From Spirochaetia bacterium UBA2205 (lineage in GTDB: Bacteria > Spirochaetota > UBA4802 > UB4802): DNA of 6,744 nt. The notes beneath the pieces were generated by a model. The model was not told the origin of the DNA. It saw only the letters and a program-made list of their open reading frames with translations, and did no database searches. The DNA lies in the NCBI GenBank assembly GCA_002328585.1, contig DCUV01000032.1, forward strand, positions 39,457 through 46,200. Direction: 5' to 3'. This document shows positions 1 to 6,744 of this stretch, one piece after another. The translations under genes and the position numbers were made by a program. The stretch's first letter is position 1; each line of letters opens with the position of its first letter.

Positions 1-2277
1 GTAGCTCAGTCCCCGGTAGCCATGGGCAATATTCATTGCATAGCACGATTGTTATATAATGAAGATGCTGTTTTAAAACCCGTGTATCGCAATTATACTA
101 TCTTTGTTATCAGTACAGTTATCATAATTTTTTTAGCTGTTATTTTTTCATTATCATTCACCCGTGCATTTTCAAGACCAATTGAAACAATGATCCAGTC
201 CATAAAACAATTTGATGAAGGTGTACCCAATATTGAAATCCCTATAAAAAACAAAACTGATGAAATACGAAAATTAGCCACAACCATACAACATCTTTTT
301 TATATGGTAAACCTAGAGATCCGTGCGCTGCAACAAACTAACAGGGAACTGCTACGACTTGATAAGCTGAAAGACGATTTCCTGGCAAATTTATCGTATG
401 AGCTAAAGATCCCTTTGAATGGGATAATACACTTAACCAATAATGTTATCAATGACTATACTGAAAAAAGTCACCCATATACAATTAACACCCTTCAGCT
501 TATCACCAATAGTGCCATGCGATTATCCTATCTGATTGACGATATCTCTGATTTTACCCGATTAAAAAATAATGACATCGTGCTCAATAAAAAAATTGTG
601 GATATAACCGGCGTTATAAACTTTGTTATCTCTCTATTACAACCAACAATAGCAACAAAGGATATTAAGATTATCCTATCCATCCAGAATAATGCTTCCC
701 GCCTGTATGTTGATGAACAGCGTTTACAACAAATTTTTTTGAATATAATTGGTAACTCGATTAAATACACCAAACAGGGAACTATTACCATTGCCACTCA
801 AATGCATGATAGCAATACCCTTTCAATCATACTTACCAGTACTGCAGGAGGTATACCTCAGGAACTGGTGAAAAATATTGATGATTTTGGATATGACAGT
901 AATATATCCAGCAAACAATCTGGTGGATCAGCTCTTGGACTTGCTGTAACAACAAAGCTGATAGAGCTTCATGGAGGTAGCATTTATATTGAGCCTCAAC
1001 CCGATAGTGGTTCGTGTGTTACAGTAGATTTCCCTTACGATGAAAATCTGATGGGTAAAGAATTATCAACAGCATCTACAAATGATTTTCCGATTAGCTT
1101 ACCTGAAGATACCATCCAATATCAACCATCGTTAATGCTGGATACTTCACAAGGATTTGTTTATATAGTAGACGACGACCCTGTTAACGTAAAAATTTTG
1201 CAGGAGATGCTCCAGAATGCTAATTTTTACATAGAATTTTCCCATGATCCTTCATCGTTATATGATAGTATCCAGAAAAACAGAATACCCGATATTGTAC
1301 TTCTTGATACCATATTGCCCGGCACTTCTGCCTTTCAGGTATGTGAAACAATACGGAAAAGCTATTCTCTTCATGAATTGCCTATTATAATAATGACTTC
1401 AAAACACCAAACACAGGAAATCATTACCAGCTTTAGAGTAGGCGCTAACGATTACCTTAGTAAACCCTATAATGAAGAAGAACTAATAGCCAGAATACAC
1501 AATCTTATTATGTTGAAACGATCAGTAAAAGAACATAATGATTATTTAATATTAAAGCATGAAATAAGGTTAGCCCATGAAATTCATAACTCTGTTGTTA
1601 TACAGAACATACCACCATTGCATAACATTACTATTGCTCACGCCTATATCCCAACGCGGGACATGGGTGGTGATTTTTATGATGTAATAAAAATTGATGA
1701 TGATAAAATTGGTATTATGATCGCTGATGTAACAGGACATGGTATCCCGGCTGCACTGGTATGCGCAATGCTTAAAATGGCATTTATCAACAATAAAGAA
1801 CATGCACAGTATCCCGCCAGGATGTTGACATTACTCAATAAAGATTTATCCAGTACAATCCATGATAACTATATTACATCAGCCTATAGTTTGATCAATA
1901 CAAAACATAAAACAATTACAGTATCAATTGCAGGGCACCTGCCTCCTTTATTGCTACACAATAACGGTAAAGTGTTTAAAAATTGGACACGGGCATTCCC
2001 TATTGGCTGGATAGAGGATGCTGAATATCAGGAAACGAGCATCCACTACCAGCATGGCGACAAGTTTATATTATATACTGATGGTGTTATAGAATTGAAA
2101 AAGGGCAAACAGATATTTGGCGAGGATAATGTAATTACATTTATAGCAAACAGTTTTGGAAAGCAACCAGCTATACTGATTGAAGAAATGATTAAACTAT
2201 TACATGATTGGAGCTCAATCCCTGCTGATGAACCTTTTAAAGATGATGTAACGCTACTGATTGCTGAACTGTTATGA
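1..2277 (+). CDS. Membrane sensor: HAMP, degenerate histidine-kinase core, receiver and SpoIIE-type PP2C phosphatase (5' partial)
   Basis: The frame is open to the left edge, and the first ATG (base 22) has no ribosome binding site and falls just before a membrane helix, so the true start lies outside the window. Residues below are numbered from that ATG. One membrane helix spans about 26-48, HAMP 48-100, a HisKA-like helix pair 110-185, HATPase 225-338, REC 378-495, and a PP2C/SpoIIE domain from about 515 to 751. REC is intact: acidic cluster D384-D386, phosphoacceptor D429, T459, K481. PP2C is intact: DMGGDFYD (547-554), DVTGHG (569-574), YTDGV (685-689), D741/D742. The kinase core is not: the H-box reads LSYELKIP with Tyr126 in place of His, G1 reads STAGGIP instead of DTGIGIP, and G2 reads GSALGLA; the N-box Asn (N245) remains. 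The expected activity is dephosphorylation of phosphoserine on a STAS protein, and two such genes follow directly. The fragment before the helix could be the end of a Cache-like sensor domain, but too little is present to say. Confidence 0.93.
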   Translation, partial: VAQSPVAMGNIHCIARLLYNEDAVLKPVYRNYTIFVISTVIIIFLAVIFSLSFTRAFSRPIETMIQSIKQFDEGVPNIEIPIKNKTDEIRKLATTIQHLFYMVNLEIRALQQTNRELLRLDKLKDDFLANLSYELKIPLNGIIHLTNNVINDYTEKSHPYTINTLQLITNSAMRLSYLIDDISDFTRLKNNDIVLNKKIVDITGVINFVISLLQPTIATKDIKIILSIQNNASRLYVDEQRLQQIFLNIIGNSIKYTKQGTITIATQMHDSNTLSIILTSTAGGIPQELVKNIDDFGYDSNISSKQSGGSALGLAVTTKLIELHGGSIYIEPQPDSGSCVTVDFPYDENLMGKELSTASTNDFPISLPEDTIQYQPSLMLDTSQGFVYIVDDDPVNVKILQEMLQNANFYIEFSHDPSSLYDSIQKNRIPDIVLLDTILPGTSAFQVCETIRKSYSLHELPIIIMTSKHQTQEIITSFRVGANDYLSKPYNEEELIARIHNLIMLKRSVKEHNDYLILKHEIRLAHEIHNSVVIQNIPPLHNITIAHAYIPTRDMGGDFYDVIKIDDDKIGIMIADVTGHGIPAALVCAMLKMAFINNKEHAQYPARMLTLLNKDLSSTIHDNYITSAYSLINTKHKTITVSIAGHLPPLLLHNNGKVFKNWTRAFPIGWIEDAEYQETSIHYQHGDKFILYTDGVIELKKGKQIFGEDNVITFIANSFGKQPAILIEEMIKLLHDWSSIPADEPFKDDVTLLIAELL

Positions 2278-2344
2278 AATCATTTTTTGATGAAAAATAG
2301 TTATTGATCTATGAATATTGCATAATACTATAATATTAAAAAGT

Positions 2345-2722
2345 ATGAATTGTACAATAATAGAATTACCCGGTATCAAAATTGATACCATTAATTATAA
2401 CAGAGCAGTCATAATAGTAAAATTAGCCGATGTTTCGGATATGGATAAAAATGATGATTTACTTGCACTCATGATGTGTTTGATAAATGGAGGTTTATGT
2501 AAAATAATTTTTGATCTTGTTTCAGTAGAATTTATTGATAGCTATGGAATTGGTACAATAGTAGAAATTGTAAAATATATTCGCCAGCACCATAATGGAG
2601 ATGTGGTATTAATTAATGTGTCCGAACGTATTTTATTAATTTTTAAACCGATTCAATTCCAGAAGTTTATCAAAATATTTCATTCAGAGGTCGAAGCCTT
2701 ACATTATTTTCAATACGTTTAA
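2345..2722 (+). CDS. STAS-domain protein, anti-sigma-factor antagonist type (first of a tandem pair)
   Basis: This is a 125-residue single-domain STAS protein, close to the usual 100-120 residues of SpoIIAA/RsbV. The signature is FIDSYGIG (63-70); Ser66 aligns with Ser58 of SpoIIAA and Ser56 of RsbV, the residues phosphorylated by the anti-sigma kinase. A Tyr follows it where Ser, Thr or Ala is usual. I chose ATG 2345 because it gives an N-terminus matching the neighbouring STAS protein in length (63 versus 65 residues before IDS). A TTG at 2318 in the same frame would add nine residues and cannot be excluded; neither start has a strong Shine-Dalgarno, only an AAAAAG just upstream of the ATG. 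It lies 67 bases after a SpoIIE-type phosphatase gene, so it is probably that enzyme's substrate (inference). Its C-terminal KFIKIFH is repeated exactly in the next gene product, which points to an old duplication. The gene is visibly more AT-rich than the clpA side. Confidence 0.88.
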   Translation: MNCTIIELPGIKIDTINYNRAVIIVKLADVSDMDKNDDLLALMMCLINGGLCKIIFDLVSVEFIDSYGIGTIVEIVKYIRQHHNGDVVLINVSERILLIFKPIQFQKFIKIFHSEVEALHYFQYV

Positions 2723-2735
2723 GAATATACAATAC

Positions 2736-2743
2736 AGGCGGTG
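2736..2743 (+). promoter_or_regulatory. Ribosome binding site for the second STAS gene
   Basis: AGGCGGTG sits four bases before the ATG at 2748 and is a near match to the Shine-Dalgarno consensus AGGAGGTG. It is the clearest binding site in the left block, where the other starts have weak or no such signal, and it settles the start of the second STAS gene. Confidence 0.6.
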
Positions 2744-2747
2744 TACC

Positions 2748-3134
2748 ATGAGTTTTGAAATAGAATTATTAAATCTTTCACTAATTAACAAGGAAAATGT
2801 TGACTATGATATGATTATTTTCTACATGAATTACCCCGAGAAAATTGATATTGACACCTCCCGCGAAATAATGCTATTTTTAACTACCCTGATCAAGGGG
2901 GGAGCAAAAAAAATCATTGTTGACATGAAAAAAGTTACTCTTATAGATAGCGCAGGTATCAGTACACTTATTTCAGCTACAAAACAAATCAGAAAAAACA
3001 ACGGCGATTTAGTTTTATCGCATGTTAATGATTCAATCCAGAACATTCTGGATATTATAAAGATTGAAAAATTTATTAAAATTTTTCATACTGGCAGTGA
3101 TGCTGTGCAATACTTCCGATACATTCAAACATAG
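2748..3134 (+). CDS. STAS-domain protein, anti-sigma-factor antagonist type (second of a tandem pair)
   Basis: This 128-residue protein is a second single STAS domain. The signature LIDSAGIS (65-72) places the phosphorylatable serine at Ser68; the final position is Ser where Gly is common. It shares KFIKIFH near the C-terminus and overall spacing with the upstream STAS protein, but the two are well diverged, so they may respond to the same phosphatase yet bind different partners (inference). No RsbW/SpoIIAB kinase or sigma factor is encoded in the window. The start at 2748 is supported by AGGCGGTG four bases upstream, and the gap to the preceding stop is 25 bases, consistent with co-transcription. 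Just before the serine motif the gene contains G6 (2897-2902) and A8 (2906-2913) runs. Functions other than sigma-factor control, such as binding a different regulator, remain possible. Confidence 0.9.
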   Translation: MSFEIELLNLSLINKENVDYDMIIFYMNYPEKIDIDTSREIMLFLTTLIKGGAKKIIVDMKKVTLIDSAGISTLISATKQIRKNNGDLVLSHVNDSIQNILDIIKIEKFIKIFHTGSDAVQYFRYIQT

Positions 3135-3147
3135 CTAATTGTTGCTC

Positions 3148-4053
3148 ATGGACATATCATTTAAAGATTATTATACAATACTTGGTGTTTCCCCCACTGC
3201 CGATGTTGGCACTATCAAATCAGCATTCAGACAAAAAGCAAAAGAAACCCATCCTGATAGCACAAAACAAAACAGCTACGCACAGTTTGTACTTATCCGT
3301 GAAGCGTATGATATCCTTACCAATCCTTCGCAGAGAGCAAGCTATGACATTGTCTGGAACAAATATCATGTAAAATCTGAACCGGAGATGACATCTTTAT
3401 TTGATGCTTTTGGACCACCTGATGATCGCTATGCACAGGAGTGGGAATACTTTGTATTACATCCTGAAGACTATCTAAGCCGTTTTGAGAGCACACTTGC
3501 TTTAATCAAGGCATCCCTTAAGTCTATAGTAATCAGTGTCTGCATCCCTGTTATAGTTATGATAAGTATTCTTTTGGGAGTAACTATCGCCATGGTTACT
3601 CTTTTTGTTTTTGCAATCGGCATAACATCGTACTCTTCGCTTATTGCTGGTATTGTCATAACTCTATTAATGGTTAAACGGTTTGTAGAAATTTTACAGG
3701 AGCTTTTTACCAGGTACTCAGAAATATTTGCACGGTGGATAGTTAAACAATTAAAGGGAATACCCATGGCAATAGGGAAATGGGTTTTATATGGAACATT
3801 TAGCTTTATTTTTATATTATTGGTTGTCTATGCCGCTGCCGTTGTCGCATCCATACAGGTATTTTCTTCACTTGTGTATTTTCGTATATTTGTTGTTGCA
3901 GCAGGAGTTGTTGCTGTAGCGGTTATTTCACTTTCATTATATTGTGCTTTTACCGTTTTTACCAAAGCATTGTTGCACTATCCAAAAATACGTTATACAA
4001 AAATAAAAATAAAAAATAATTACCTGCTGGAATCTAAGCGTTTACTTCAATGA
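3148..4053 (+). CDS. Membrane-anchored J-domain (DnaJ-like) co-chaperone
   Basis: The product has 301 residues. Residues 6-68 form a J-domain: DYYTILGV at the start, the HPD motif at 35-37 that stimulates DnaK ATPase, then the helix ending NPSQRASYD (59-67). There is no Gly/Phe linker, zinc-finger region or DnaJ C-terminal substrate domain, so this is a class III J-protein and not DnaJ itself. After a soluble stretch to about 125, hydrophobic segments lie near 127-176 (two or three helices), 212-236 and 246-270, followed by a Lys/Arg-rich tail to 301. The expected role is to recruit DnaK to the inner membrane; the client is unknown. ATG 3148 is preferred because it starts just before the J-domain; in-frame TTG codons at 3139 and 3142 would add only a few residues, and no Shine-Dalgarno is evident. 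It begins 13 bases after the second STAS gene, so it is probably in the same operon. Its last 20 bases overlap the end of aat on the other strand. Confidence 0.9.
   Translation: MDISFKDYYTILGVSPTADVGTIKSAFRQKAKETHPDSTKQNSYAQFVLIREAYDILTNPSQRASYDIVWNKYHVKSEPEMTSLFDAFGPPDDRYAQEWEYFVLHPEDYLSRFESTLALIKASLKSIVISVCIPVIVMISILLGVTIAMVTLFVFAIGITSYSSLIAGIVITLLMVKRFVEILQELFTRYSEIFARWIVKQLKGIPMAIGKWVLYGTFSFIFILLVVYAAAVVASIQVFSSLVYFRIFVVAAGVVAVAVISLSLYCAFTVFTKALLHYPKIRYTKIKIKNNYLLESKRLLQ
4034..4053. other. Tail-to-tail overlap of the J-protein gene and aat
   Basis: The + strand J-protein stop (TGA 4051-4053) lies inside aat, and the - strand aat stop (TAG, complement of 4034-4036) lies inside the J-protein gene. 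The shared 20 bases encode the last residues of both. I found no GC-rich hairpin with a T-run on either strand nearby. The AT-rich stretch at 3993-4020 would read as a U-rich tract in the aat transcript but has no convincing stem before it. Confidence 0.85.
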
Positions 4054-4765
4054 TACACTGCATATAGTCATAGTCACCTGCAACAAGATGACTCCAGCTA
4101 CCACAAAGTGTAGTATAACCAGAAGACATGGTAAGAAGTCGTATAAATTCATCCCTCGGTATGAATCGTGCACCAAAATGCTTTAAATTATCAGTATATA
4201 CCTGGCAATCAATAAGCGCAAATTCCAATCGGCGCAAAACGGTAACCAGCGTTACCAGTGCAATCTTTGAGGCATTGTCCATAAGGGTAAACATTGACTC
4301 ACCAAAAAAAGCATTCCCCAGCGATACTCCGTAAAGCCCACCTGCAAGTTGACCATTGTACCACACCTCTACCGAATGTGCAAATCCCAGCTCATGCAGT
4401 TTTATATATGCACTTTTCATCCTTGGAGTTATCCATGTGCCAAAAGCCTGCCTCCGCGGTTTTGAACATTCCGATATAACCTGTTTAAATGCCGTATCAA
4501 GGCTCACGGTAAATATTTTTTTCTTCATTACCTGCTTCAATGACCTGTGAATCTTCAATTCCTGAGGAAATAACACAAAACGCGGATCAGGGCTCCACCA
4601 CAAAATGTGTGATCTGTCGCTATTAAACCAGGGGAATATGCCATGCGTGTAGGCTTCAAGCAACCAGCTTACCGTTAGATTGCCGCCAATTGCCAGCAAT
4701 CCATCTTCATTTGCCTCTTCAACCGGTGGAAAACATATAGTATCGTTATTCAAAAAATGTACCAT
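4034..4765 (-). CDS. aat: Leucyl/phenylalanyl-tRNA-protein transferase
   Basis: Aat moves Leu or Phe from aminoacyl-tRNA onto the N-terminal Lys or Arg of proteins in the cytoplasm, creating a primary N-degron read by ClpS and degraded by ClpAP. The 243-residue product is full length (the E. coli enzyme has 234). Family motifs appear in order: GLLAIGGNL (22-30), AYTHGIFPWF (38-47), WWSPDPR (56-62), GTWITPRM (109-116), LHELGFAHSVEVW (123-135), FFGESMF (153-159), NASKIAL (164-170), LIDCQ (184-188) and GARFIPRDEF (198-207). It starts 5 bases after the clpA stop with no recognisable Shine-Dalgarno, so translation is probably coupled to clpA by reinitiation (inference). The order clpA-aat makes functional sense because both gene products serve the same pathway. 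After the last family motif there is a tail of about 35 residues with no feature I recognise, whose final codons overlap the convergent J-protein gene. Confidence 0.97.
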   Translation of the reverse strand: MVHFLNNDTICFPPVEEANEDGLLAIGGNLTVSWLLEAYTHGIFPWFNSDRSHILWWSPDPRFVLFPQELKIHRSLKQVMKKKIFTVSLDTAFKQVISECSKPRRQAFGTWITPRMKSAYIKLHELGFAHSVEVWYNGQLAGGLYGVSLGNAFFGESMFTLMDNASKIALVTLVTVLRRLEFALIDCQVYTDNLKHFGARFIPRDEFIRLLTMSSGYTTLCGSWSHLVAGDYDYMQCIIEVNA

Positions 4766-4770
4766 ACAGC

Positions 4771-6744
4771 TTATTGTACGATAGTTATCGATATTGTATC
4801 ACCAACAATATCAGCTATTGCCCTGCCTCCATTTTTCAGTGCCCCAAAAAGAACTGCATCCACAAAGAATGATTTGACGTGCTCCTGTATAACACGGGCA
4901 ATCTCACGTGCTCCAAATATCTGGGAATATGCCTTATCCGAAAGCCAATCAATACATGCATCAGTACAGACAAGCTCGACATGTTTTTCCTGCAACTGTT
5001 TACAAAATTCATCAAGCTTTTTAATCACAATCCTGCGCATCATATCTTTGTTGAGCCCATTAAAATACACTATTGCATCCAGCCTGTTTCTGAACTCAGG
5101 AGCAAAAAAGCGTTCCAGCTCTTTGTTAACGGCATCAAGATTATAGGTAGCTACTTCAAAGCCCAGAACCTTTTTATTCATTTCACGAACACCTGCATTG
5201 GATGTCATAATGATAATTGTATTGCGGAAATCAGTTTTGCGCCCTGTATTATCCGTAAGGGTGGCATAGTCCATAATCTGCAAAAGGGCATTAAAAACAT
5301 CAGGATGTGCTTTTTCAATCTCGTCAAGCAGCAACACACAGTATGGATGTTTGCGTACCGCTTCAGTAAGCTGCCCTCCTTCTTCATACCCTACATAGCC
5401 AGGTGGCGCTCCAATGAGTCGGGCAACGGTATGCTTTTCCTGATACTCGCTCATATCAAACCGAATAAGTTCAATACCCATAATCAACGCAAGCTGCCTC
5501 GCCAGTTCGGTTTTGCCAACACCTGTTGGACCAACAAATAAAAACGATGCGATGGGTTTCTCTGTTTCCCTGAAGCCTGCACGTGAACGCTTGATAGCCT
5601 CGGCAACCTTTTGAACTGCCATATCCTGTCCAAAGATGTGCATTGAAATTTCATCACCTAAATACTGCAGCTTCTCAATCTCATTGGCAGAAACATTGCG
5701 CTCGGGTATATGCGCCATTTTAGCTATCACCTGCTCAATCTGATGGGCTGTGATAGTGGGGTTTTCCTCATCACGGGCATACATCCGTGCAAAGGCCCCT
5801 GCTTCATCTATAACATCTATCGCTTTGTCAGGAAGCTTCCGTTCAGTGATATATCGTGCTGATAGCTCAACTGCCTGTGTTAGTGCCTCATCAGTATAGA
5901 TAACGTTATGATGCGCCTCGTACCGGGATTTTATACCCTTGAGAATTTTAATTGTATCCTCATGCGATGGCTCATGGATATCAATCTTCTGAAAGCGCCG
6001 TGAAAGTGCACCATCCTTTTCAAAATATTTTCTATATTCGTCATAGGTCGTGGTGCCTATGCAGCGGATTTTGCCATCGGCTAACACCGGTTTTAAAATA
6101 TTGGAAGCATCCATTGAACCGCCGCTCACTGCACCAGCACCAACAATTGTATGTATCTCATCAATAAATAGTATCACCTTTTCCTGCTTTTGCAATTCAG
6201 CAATTACTCGCTTAAGGCGTTCTTCAAAATCACCTCTGAACCGTGTACCGGCAATAAGTCCACCCATATCCAGCCGGTATATCTTTGCATCTTTCAGTGA
6301 TTGCGGTACAGCACCTGCCACAATGCGCTGAGCCAATCCTTCGGTAATTGCAGTTTTACCAACACCAGGTTCACCAACGTGGACAGGGTTGTTCTTTAAT
6401 CTTCGCGATAGCACCTGCATGGTACGTTCTAAAATATCCTCCCTGCCAATAAGGGGATCAAGCTCTTCCTTTTGTGCTTTTTGCGTTAATTCAATAGTAA
6501 ATTGCTCCAGTACTTTGCTTTGTTTTTCTGTATTAACCCCTACCTCGTCGCCAAACTCTTCTACATCTTCTTCAATACCTCCACCATGTGACACATAATT
6601 CAACAGGTCATAGCGAGTGATACCTTCACGAGATAGAAAGTATGAAGCAAATGATTCTTCTTCTTCATAAATAGCAATGACAATATCACCAAAATCCAGA
6701 ATCTCTTTTTGTGCGGAATTGATGTGCATAATGGCACGTTCAAT
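4771..6744 (-). CDS. clpA: ATP-dependent Clp protease ATP-binding subunit ClpA (5' partial)
   Basis: This AAA+ unfoldase threads substrates into ClpP. The reading frame is open through the right edge. The ATG at 6729 is internal: residues on both sides of it align with the second half of the E. coli ClpA N-domain, so roughly 90 residues are missing. Numbering from that ATG: end of N-domain to about 50, an acidic linker 51-70, NBD1 with Walker A GEPGVGKT (119-126), Walker B ILFIDE (186-191) and Arg-finger region SRRF (243-246), then NBD2 with GPTGVGKT (400-407), VLLLDE (465-470), Arg-finger region FRNRLD (546-551) and sensor-2 GAR (606-608). There is no long coiled-coil M-domain between the modules, which favours ClpA over ClpB or ClpC. 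The LGF tripeptide at 522-524 sits where the IGL/IGF ClpP-docking loop is expected, so it should pair with ClpP. A His (residue 117) precedes Walker A where Leu is common. clpS is a likely upstream neighbour but is not in the window. Confidence 0.97.
   Translation of the reverse strand: MERAIMHINSAQKEILDFGDIVIAIYEEEESFASYFLSREGITRYDLLNYVSHGGGIEEDVEEFGDEVGVNTEKQSKVLEQFTIELTQKAQKEELDPLIGREDILERTMQVLSRRLKNNPVHVGEPGVGKTAITEGLAQRIVAGAVPQSLKDAKIYRLDMGGLIAGTRFRGDFEERLKRVIAELQKQEKVILFIDEIHTIVGAGAVSGGSMDASNILKPVLADGKIRCIGTTTYDEYRKYFEKDGALSRRFQKIDIHEPSHEDTIKILKGIKSRYEAHHNVIYTDEALTQAVELSARYITERKLPDKAIDVIDEAGAFARMYARDEENPTITAHQIEQVIAKMAHIPERNVSANEIEKLQYLGDEISMHIFGQDMAVQKVAEAIKRSRAGFRETEKPIASFLFVGPTGVGKTELARQLALIMGIELIRFDMSEYQEKHTVARLIGAPPGYVGYEEGGQLTEAVRKHPYCVLLLDEIEKAHPDVFNALLQIMDYATLTDNTGRKTDFRNTIIIMTSNAGVREMNKKVLGFEVATYNLDAVNKELERFFAPEFRNRLDAIVYFNGLNKDMMRRIVIKKLDEFCKQLQEKHVELVCTDACIDWLSDKAYSQIFGAREIARVIQEHVKSFFVDAVLFGALKNGGRAIADIVGDTISITIVQ

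Noticed and set aside
1..30. GTAGCTCAGT at the left edge resembles the D-arm of a tRNA
   Set aside because: The matching GAGC half of the D-stem is absent, no anticodon or T-arm (GGTTCGA-like) follows, and the region is in frame with the sensor protein.
2282..2298. Inverted repeat ATTTTT/AAAAAT after the sensor gene stop, considered as a terminator
   Set aside because: A six-pair stem made only of A-T pairs is too weak, and there is no following T-run.
2304..2334. Promoter-like TTGATC ... TATAAT between the sensor gene and the first STAS gene
   Set aside because: The spacer is 19 bases, the -35 matches poorly, TATAAT is expected by chance in such AT-rich DNA, and transcription would start almost on the ATG at 2345.
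2318..2344. TTG at 2318 as the start of the first STAS gene
   Set aside because: It has no ribosome binding site and extends the N-terminus beyond that of the paralogous neighbour; ATG 2345 fits the family better, although the TTG is not excluded.
4757..5146. Open frame on the + strand covering the aat start and clpA end
   Set aside because: It is antisense to two clear genes, is rich in Ser/Thr/Ile as expected of a reverse-frame shadow, and has no domain.
4879..5541. Long open frame on the + strand antisense to clpA (220 codons)
   Set aside because: It lies wholly inside the strongly conserved clpA NBD2 coding region, has no recognisable domain and is best explained as a shadow of that gene.
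6727..6729. ATG at 6729 (- strand) as the start of clpA
   Set aside because: The frame continues upstream to the window edge and the residues before it (IERAI) still align with the ClpA N-domain, so it is an internal methionine.

Overview
The window is an ordinary-looking, moderately AT-rich chromosomal segment from a bacterium. It holds six protein genes in two convergent blocks and nothing recognisable as an RNA gene, CRISPR array, insertion sequence or phage element. ClpA-type (rather than ClpC) unfoldase plus Aat suggests a Gram-negative-type lineage. The SpoIIE-phosphatase/STAS style of signalling next to it would fit a spirochaete or a similar environmental phylum, but the sequence does not prove this and the taxonomic guess is low confidence.

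Left block, + strand (1-4053). A membrane sensor protein, cut by the left window edge, carries in order: the end of a probable extracytoplasmic region, one membrane helix, HAMP, a histidine-kinase-like core, a receiver (REC) domain and a SpoIIE/RsbU-type PP2C phosphatase. Two small STAS-domain proteins follow, each with the serine that is phosphorylated in SpoIIAA/RsbV anti-sigma-factor antagonists. The fourth gene is a DnaJ-type J-domain protein with several C-terminal membrane helices. Spacings of 67, 25 and 13 bases suggest one operon. The simplest reading is a partner-switching module: a signal acts through the receptor, the PP2C domain dephosphorylates one or both STAS proteins, and these then bind a partner (an RsbW/SpoIIAB-like kinase or another target) encoded elsewhere. 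The unusual point is that the histidine-kinase core looks dead: the H-box histidine is a tyrosine and the G1 and G2 ATP-lid motifs are damaged, while REC and PP2C keep all their key residues.

Right block, - strand (6744-4034). A clpA gene, cut by the right window edge inside its N-domain, is followed after 5 bases by aat, the leucyl/phenylalanyl-tRNA-protein transferase. Together they make the bacterial Leu/N-degron pathway: Aat adds Leu or Phe to proteins with N-terminal Lys/Arg, and ClpA (with ClpS and ClpP, not in the window) unfolds the tagged proteins for degradation.

The two blocks meet tail to tail. The last 20 bases of the J-protein gene and of aat overlap on opposite strands, and no clear intrinsic terminator is visible for either. 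No stretch longer than 67 bases lacks a gene.
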